NCBI GenBank assembly: GCA_961205875.1
Contig: OY540817.1
Span: 11,009,001 to 11,073,000 of the forward strand
Length of the DNA: 64,000 bases
Origin: Sialis fuliginosa
Taxonomy: Eukaryota; Arthropoda; Insecta; Megaloptera; Sialidae
Direction of reading: 5' to 3'
The stretch's first letter is position 1; the number at the start of each line of letters is the position of its first letter. The notes beneath the pieces were generated by a model. It had not been told where the DNA came from. It saw only the letters and a program-made list of their open reading frames with translations, and did no database searches. The translations under genes and the position numbers were made by a program. Below, piece by piece: positions 45,501-54,500 of this stretch.

Positions 45501-48500
45501 TTCATTGACATTCCTAATGTTTTCTTATTATTTTCTGTAATTTCTTTAGATTTTTCATTAGAAATATTCATTTTTGAATTATCGTCGATTGAAACTGTTT
45601 TCATTGGTTCAATATCTTTTCCAATATTTTTGTTTGTATTTGGATGTTTCAAAGTACCATCATGGAAATTTTGAATAAGTGCTTGCATTTTATTTTCAAT
45701 TTTTGTTTTAGTATTGTTATTTCTTTCATTGATTGTTTTCGGTACTTGAAATTTAGAATTCAACAACTCATCCGCTTGAATCTTTTGAATGCTTCTTAAT
45801 TGATCAGGTACAGGTATTTTTTCTTCGGGTTTTAATATACGTTGATCTAATATTTCAATTTTATTATTTTGTAGTGATTTATCATTCGTAGGATCTTCGG
45901 TTTTTTTGATTTTATTAGGTTTATTATAAGTTGTTTTCATTTCATCCATTTCATTTTCTTTTCTATTATCGATATTTGATATCCTTTTTTTTAAATTGAC
46001 TACGTTTATGTTGTAAATCGATGTATTTTTACGCAAGTACAGTTTGATTGGTGGCACTTTAAATTTTACTTCTACATCGATTCCCACTGAAAATGATTTG
46101 ATTCAATTGAAGTTTGATAAAACAAAATACAGTACAAACTCGTTAATTGGACTAGCAAAGTGTGAGAAAGTTAAAACTATTTAACCATAGAAAACTACTT
46201 GGAAGCAAATGTCTAATTACTGAGCTTGTCTAACTAACATACATCTCATTAACGCGAGCTTATACTGTAAATACTTAATATTTACCCCATGTTTTACTAA
46301 TAACGTGAGCGAATACAAAATGTTCTTCGTTGAATTTTAATTCAACTGTTTTTGTTACTTCTTTGGTTAGTTGTTTATCTCTGTAAGAAAAAATGATCCA
46401 TGAAGAAAAAATGTAAGTAAAATGTATACTTTAAATTAACAAATCGACAGTATTGTTGAATTTTGATTTAATTTGATTAATCTTTTTAAGTTGAGAGGAT
46501 TTTAATAAAATAAAACCACTCACGTAAATTTTTCTGATAAAAGTAAATTATTTTCACTATCGCCAACTATCAGATCAATTCTATGATTCTTCCCAACAGC
46601 GGACCATACAGAGACCTCATTGATATTTAATATTTTTAAAGATACGTTCACGTACAATGGAGGCTTGTCAATTGACGAAGGTGTCTCTATAGATACATAA
46701 TATTTCGGAAGATGGTCAACGAATTCTTTGATATTATTTCCCATTGGAGGAGCTTTGTTAATAATCTATAAGGAATAATAGACTTTTATAAAAGTGCTTA
46801 AATATATTTACAAATACTTAAGAACAGTTATAAGTATTTAAATACATTTATATATGTACTTCTGACCATTTTTAAGTACTGAAGTAAATAAATACAAGAA
46901 TTTCATATAAATTAATGTATTTGAGTACTTTAATAAATGTACTTAAGTGCTTTTATTACTTGTATCAGTAATATAAATAAAAAATAGTTAAATGTCAAAC
47001 AATTTGAATATTTTATTTGATGTGAAATGAGTTTTTATCAAGTATGCAAAGGTAAAACGGAAATATAATTTTAAGGAAATCTTACTGCATCTAGTATTCT
47101 AGGGGTTATTTTAGATAAAAAAAGGGCTCAATCATTATAAGTAAATCAATAAAATGTTCAAGCCTTTGAAACACAGATTTGTGAGTAGTATAAAAAGAGA
47201 ATAAGTACCCTTTCTAAGTCGCGTGGATTAGAATTCGAAATAATTTCAAAGGATGTTTTTCCTGCGGAAACAAGGATCGATGAAAGGACGGGACCGATTC
47301 TCTCAAGCTGGATGGAAACATACGGAGAGTTTTCCCACAATTTAGCAGAGAAACACTTCACCAAAGTAACTGTGTTCATGTGGCTTATGTACGCTCTATC
47401 GCTGTACTGCAGGTATTCCGCTAAACCTTGAGAGGGGAAGCGTTAGGATAGAATTAAGTGATTTTTTATTATAGTTTTACTTACAACCGGCAACGCGCTC
47501 AGCAATTCTCATTATTTTTATCGATTCTTGTTTCAAAGACATATCGATTATTGGTAGTCGACCCAAAATTGATTGAATTATACTGGAATAAATAAAATTT
47601 TATTATTTTTATTCAGTTTGAAAAACCAGATAATTTTTCTTGAAAAAAGGGCCAATTGTTGTACTTATTACCCTCTTTTTGATAATTGGTATGAATGTTT
47701 TTTGGGGCAAAAAGATTAAACTGTCCTTTATCACAACTGTCCTAATATAATTTTAATCAGCAGGGCAAAAATATGATTCTTCTTCTTCTTCAAAGTATTG
47801 TCAACTGGATTATTTCCTTTTCTGACAGCTCCTTTGTATGTCCATAGAGACGCAAGATATGAAATGAATATGCTAATAGGCCGATCATAGAAGATTTTAA
47901 CATACAGGGAAGCCATGTTCACAGAATTAGAATTAGAGTCATTTTGGGGATGGTTTTTATATAAATGAGGTCACTTAAGGTTTTTAACTTGGTTATTCGA
48001 ATAAATTCCGAAAAACATAATAAATAGCTTTTGTTTTCAGCTCCCTAAATTGATTTCGAAAAAATTTCCTGGTCCTTCGAGCTGGATATGCATGTACATA
48101 AATACATTTTTTGGTACATACTATAATTTTATTTTAAATATACAGTTTAAATAGTTCTTACCAACAAACTTTCATGTCTCTGTTTTGAATACGTCCTAAA
48201 AACGGGAACCGTATTGTATTGGATTTTTTACATTTGTTAAGCTCATTTAGTATCCTTTTATCTGACACCCTCAACGGGACATCTTCAAACTCATGTGCTC
48301 TTGATATTAATTGTAACATTTGTAAAATGCTTTCGCTACCTTTCACCTAGAAGATGATATCATATATAAATAAATAAAATTTTATATTTAAAATAATTAT
48401 GTGTAATTTAATAATTTGTCATCAGAAGGGGTAAAACTTGTTTTTAATTTTAACAATAAAGTTTACCATTAAGAATTTATTAAAAAATATTTGATTGCAA

Positions 48501-51500
48501 ATTTTTAAAAGTAGTAGTAAAATAATTACCTCTGTGAAGAGCTGCATCGTGTTAACAGATAGGCAGTATCTGGCCATGAGCTCGCCACTGCGCGTAGGCG
48601 TCAAGTTCATTATGTTCTCTTCATCCACCGTCAACATGCCCAAGTTCTTCAACTTGGTAATCTCGTTCTGGCACAACCCTGATAAATCAATGACTAGTGA
48701 TAAAAACAATTCAGGCTGAATTAGCTCAAGTGGCAACCAAAAGATCCTACAAGCTCTCAAAAATTCGAAAATTTCATATTTAGCATTTATAAGAACTTTT
48801 AAAAAAATGTATGCGAGAAATTAATTATGTAAGGAAGATTTTTTAAATTTCGACCTCGCCCCCCCCCCCCTTCACGGTGTTTCCCTACCCGTTTTAATAT
48901 TATTTTAACTGTATATTGGACGTAAATAGAATACATTAATTTAGTTTTTTGAGAATAAACTGCATATAGCAGTATAATTTTTTTTATTGATTTAATAAAT
49001 GTAAAAAAAGGTCTAGACCTAGGTCCTAGGTACCTACTAAGTCCGTGAACTGTTTGCAGGCGCCATTTGTAAGTTAAAAAATATCTGCCATGGGAGCTAC
49101 GGGACTTTTTTATTTTCTAATTTTATTAAAAATATTTCTGTCGAATTAAATAAGAAATAGAATAAAATTAATGGGACATAAACTATTATTATTATTAAAC
49201 TAATATTCTCTGCAGGATGTATCAAATTATTTTTTAAACGTAATAACTAAACCGGAAATAATAATAAGTACTGACTTATACATACTTTATGTATATTTCA
49301 TATACATGGGTATAAGAAAGTAAAAAATACGAATAGAATCAAATTATGATAACTGAGATCTACATTTTAACACGTCACGGCTTGGTATAAAAAAATATTA
49401 ATTTTTATACATGCCTGGGGTTCATAACATGAACATGTTCGGTCAAAAGTTTTAGTTTATAATAGTTTACGATACATTTTCCTGTAACTGGAAAGTACGA
49501 AAAAGTGAGATTAATAGTTTTGTAATCCTAAAAAGCATTTTCAACATCCAATGTATTAGAAAAAAGAGACTATTATGTAAGTATCGCTTCATAGTCCCCC
49601 TCTCCCATCTTCCCAAACGTAAGGATACGTTAAATTTTACGGAGACCTCCCTCCCTCCCCTGGCCCAAAAAGCCTTACGTAATTAATGGACGGTTCCTTT
49701 TAAAAAATACTAAATATCAAAACAAAGAAAAATCACACAACAAAATCAGTATGTAATTCGATTAGCGGTCATACATGTACGAGGTACACTTTATAATTAC
49801 ATGTATATTCATTTATAAACACTGAGAACTTAATAGAGTGAGACGTAAACAAATTATAGGTTACCGCACACACGGTTATATAACAAAATAACAATACATT
49901 TGAACAATGACGGTCCAAGATGGAAACTCATATGTGGCCTCTTATTTTAGTTTTAGTGGAAATACCAATAAAAATGCTGTTTATTGACTCTGAATAAAGT
50001 AAAGAATAATCACAATTAATAAATCGGCCGTTTGCTAACCATAGTAAATCTTAATCGTATTTTGAAAATGTACGATCTAATGGTGATTAATTTTAATATT
50101 TCGCACCGAAATAGAAAAAATGGAGCACTTATGATATCAACACTATCTGTCTGTCTGTCTGTTACAACCTTCTAGCTACTGAAAAGAATTGCTTGAGTAC
50201 AAATTCAAGTTTGCTTCCAACTAACGCTATCTGCTAGGTATTAAATATAAATGACGACATACTCACAGATGTAGCGAATGAAATCGTACATATCATAACC
50301 TTGACGCACACGCGATAAGTACAATCAGCGACGTAAGTGCTGCCAAGTGTACCTCATAAAATGCACAGCATTTATATTATTATACGTTTATTACCCCTGT
50401 TTTAAAATATCGAGCAATTTTATAACAATTTTACACTTAGCAGATAGCGTTAGCTGGAAGTTAATTTGCATTTGCAATCAAGCAAATTCTTGAATGACGG
50501 GCATGCTATGATTATAGTAAATGGTAGACCAATAATTGGCCTAGTTATAAAAATATTTTTTTTAATTTTTAGTGCTTTTTGAGAAGGGGGGGGGGGGCAA
50601 ATGAGTTACTAAAAATGTTTTTTATTCTATCCGTTCTCTGGCTTAAAAACGTCGGAACTTATAAAATCTATGTATTATGGAGTAAAATAATTTTGTAAGT
50701 TCCGATACGAATGCCGTTCGGAATTTGTAGATTGTATTAGTTCTGGAGTTTACAAGCCAGGGAACTTATAGATTTTATAAATTCCGGAATTAATTCCCTC
50801 TGGAGTTAATAGAATCTATAAGTTCCGGAACGAATAGCAAGGATTCAGTTCCCGAATTAATTCCGGACCCTTGGATTTTTGCATTTCAAGAGGACAGTTT
50901 GAAAATTTTCCTTCTAATACAAGAAAAATTTGATACATATATATGGATAAATTATTTTTACTTCACGCACGAGCCGCCACTGCCCAAACGAACGTAGATT
51001 CGTGTTTGTTTACTGATCAGGGAAACAATAACAGTGGTACAAAGTATATAATTAATATTTAATTTTTTTTTCTTGCAATCATGATAATTTCGTTTCACTG
51101 ATTGGCATTGACCCTTCAGTTAAATACATACGTGTAATGTCGTATCTAAATAAAACAGGGGCTGGAAAATCGATTTTCCAGTTGACTTTCTTGAAAAACT
51201 AATAAGAAATTCACAACGATCTTATAGTGTTTCAATTAAAAATCATTTAAATAAAGGCACAATTTGTTATGTAAGTATTTTTTTTATATTGTACCCAGAG
51301 CCGCCAAGGAAGATTTCAGATAGGGCTATAGAGGGACAGGTAACATAGGGAAAGCATTTTATATGAATATAAAAATTAAAAACATTTTATAGATAACTGA
51401 CATTTTGGAATTGTAATTTTGAACTCTCACTCCTGAACTAGTAGTTTTAGTTATATACCGGAAATACCTTTTTTTTACAAAATTTTATCTATTGAAAAAC

Positions 51501-54500
51501 TGTTCTTGTTCATTTTTGCTCTATCTTCATCGTTTTCGCTACATCGACGATTTATGCATGTTTTATTTTTATGTATGTATTTCTCGGGGGCCTAAAGCGT
51601 TTTATTTTTGATATTTTATTAAGGGCATCATTTACCATCGATTGGCGCTAAAATTATATCAATTTTTTTTTTTGTAATTATTTGGCTGGGTTATTTGCTG
51701 CTTGATCTAAAATCATTATCTAAAACTAGTTATAAATACATAATAATTTAAAAAAAACTATTTTATTATGATCTTACGTGTCTCTTATTTCCAAAAAAAT
51801 ACTTATTTCTGCAGAAAATAAGGGTTTAATCACTAAAATTGGACCTTTTAAAACTAATTTTGATTTTGACGCTAAAACGTTCGCAGGTGTCATGGCGCAT
51901 TTGTGACGTAACGCCTATGTAAACACTCCTTGGCAATAATAATAAATCCTTGTTCCATCGCTAACGTTTCTCGGTTTTAGTTTTGGTAACACAAAATGAG
52001 CAAATTGATAATTTAAAACCACAAAATAATTTATAAACAGTGCAAATATTAATGAAACAAAATGTATGTTTACTTAGGCGCGACGTCTTTCGCTCTGATT
52101 GGTGTTCCATATAACATGGCGGATTGCTGTATTTTGTGTTTTTATTTTAACAAAAATTATATTAATCTCGCTTTTAATATAAAAATAAATACATTTTTTA
52201 GAATCTTTTTGACCTATTTCATTATTTAAAATCATAATTTCAGTGATACTTTGTTACTGGCATTATTGGACACCCCTCTAACTCAAATGCAATAAAATCC
52301 GAAAAAATGACGAAACGTAAATTTCGACAGTAATTTATGAGAAAAATTTGAATACAATCATTAATTGGTAGTTGCGTTACCGAAGATGGCACCTCATCCG
52401 AAATTTGTCAAAAATATGTACAAAGATACAGTGTTTTATAGACAAACAGTCGACCTTCGGGAAGATGTGCCGTGTATAATTATCTATTGCTGTGTAAAGT
52501 GACCTATAGCTGAGGATGTTTCAGCACGATCCGAAGATGAGAAAATGATATGTGTGAAGCAATAATATCCGTGAAAATTAATATCTATGATCAATGTCGA
52601 AGAGTCAGGTGTACCGATATCATATATGATTGTAAGCACTTCCTTACCAATGACGCCGGAGCCAGGGGAGCAAAGAGGGGCAATTTTCCCCATCCCACAA
52701 TTTTCAGTGGGGGGGGGGGGGGGGCAATGACTACCTTTTATCCCCTCAAAATTTGGATCCTGAAGTGACGTGCAAATATAAAAATCTGTTTTCTATATTT
52801 TTTTTTTACTTTTAAAAATCCTTTAATTTTTGTAAAATGAAGTTAAACAAATTATAACATGTAACCACGAGTGTAATCAGAGACAAAGAAAAATAAAAAG
52901 TGAGTACAGTGAAATCTCGTTAATACGTTTTGCTTTAGTACGTTTTTTTTTTGGTTCCAGCATTGTTCCATATGACCCCATGTTAAAATATTTCGTTAAG
53001 ACGTTTTTCTCATTAGTACGTATTTTCTTTCACAATCAGTCCCTTTAATAACGTACGTAACGAGGTTCCACTGTATTTCTATATATTTTTTTAACAAATA
53101 ATACGATATTAATCAAGCCAAAAAAAATTGAAGTCAATTTTGAATTTTAAGAACGTAAGTAAGTTAAATCAGCTTACTTTTTGAGGTTCGTAGTGCAACC
53201 CCCCCCCCCCCCCCAAATTAGTTCCAGCGACACTGTTACATTTACATATTATAAAACGCAACGTCTTACTGTATGTCTGAAGGTATGCTTATCCGATTTA
53301 CGTGTTTTTTTTTATCCGTAGATATGTTTTTTGCCCAGATTTTAGTATATATTTTATTACTTTAGGTAACATAAGGAATAAGCAGTGACGATAATAGTAA
53401 ATATAGTCGGAAAAAAGCTGCCAGCCGTTAAATATTGAACAAAATGTAGTAAAGAACTGTGTAGAATAAAAAAAAGATCCAGAACATTCTCCCGTTCTAT
53501 TGGTAATCCATGTCAAGTGCAGGCTTGTGCTAATTTATTGGCTGTTAAGTTTTCTCAATGCCAAAAAAACACCAAAAAAATTCAAGAATAAAAAACTGTT
53601 TAAACAAGGATGTAAAAAAAATCTATTTTAGTTTACAAGAAAACGACCCATATTTTTATTTTAAGAGAATACAATATATTTATAAAAAACAGAACAATGG
53701 GTGTTACAAATTTACTATACGAACTGAGATGTCAATAAATTATAAAACTCGAGAAGATTAATTGCAAAGATTAAAGCTCGGAAGGAGGCAGATGTAACAT
53801 AAATATGCATGCATATTTCTCACATTATTAAAGTCATGAGATAACAATTACGCTATCAAACGAGCTGGATCTTCTTTCCGTTTCATAATACCCAAATGGA
53901 AAAATGCGAAGGTTAATATCGTAAAGATATCTACCAAATCCGAGATTCATGACTTATTTATTTTTATAAACGCTTTTTTCCCGACACGCACGTGTATTAA
54001 AATGCAATTAATAAATTATTATACGCAACGTTGGTTGTGTTTCTGTTATTATTGGTTAAAAATTAAAAAGAGATTGGCAGATCTTTATAGTGGACATACA
54101 TATGTATATTAAATAAATATTAAATATGGCAAACTTCGGGAAGGCAATAAAATTATTGAGAACTCCGAAATACAATAATATGACGATTTATAAAATACTT
54201 CAAAAAATAAATAAAATTGACAATTAAACTTCTAAGAATACTGAAGGGTAATTAATAATCAATTTTTGAAGTCGAATTTATTTTTTTAAGTTTTCACCTC
54301 GAAAGTATACTGTTTCAAACAAAAAAAAGTTTCGCCGAATAGGTGCATATTTGTCGGGGTTATGTCCGAAAGTACATAAAAAATATACACAGAAAAAAAC
54401 TCCCTCTTTTTTTTGAAGTCCATAATCAGATTCTGAAAAAAAATTAATGGAATCACCTTGGGAGTATACTTTTTCAAACAGAAAACGTCTAAATAAAATA

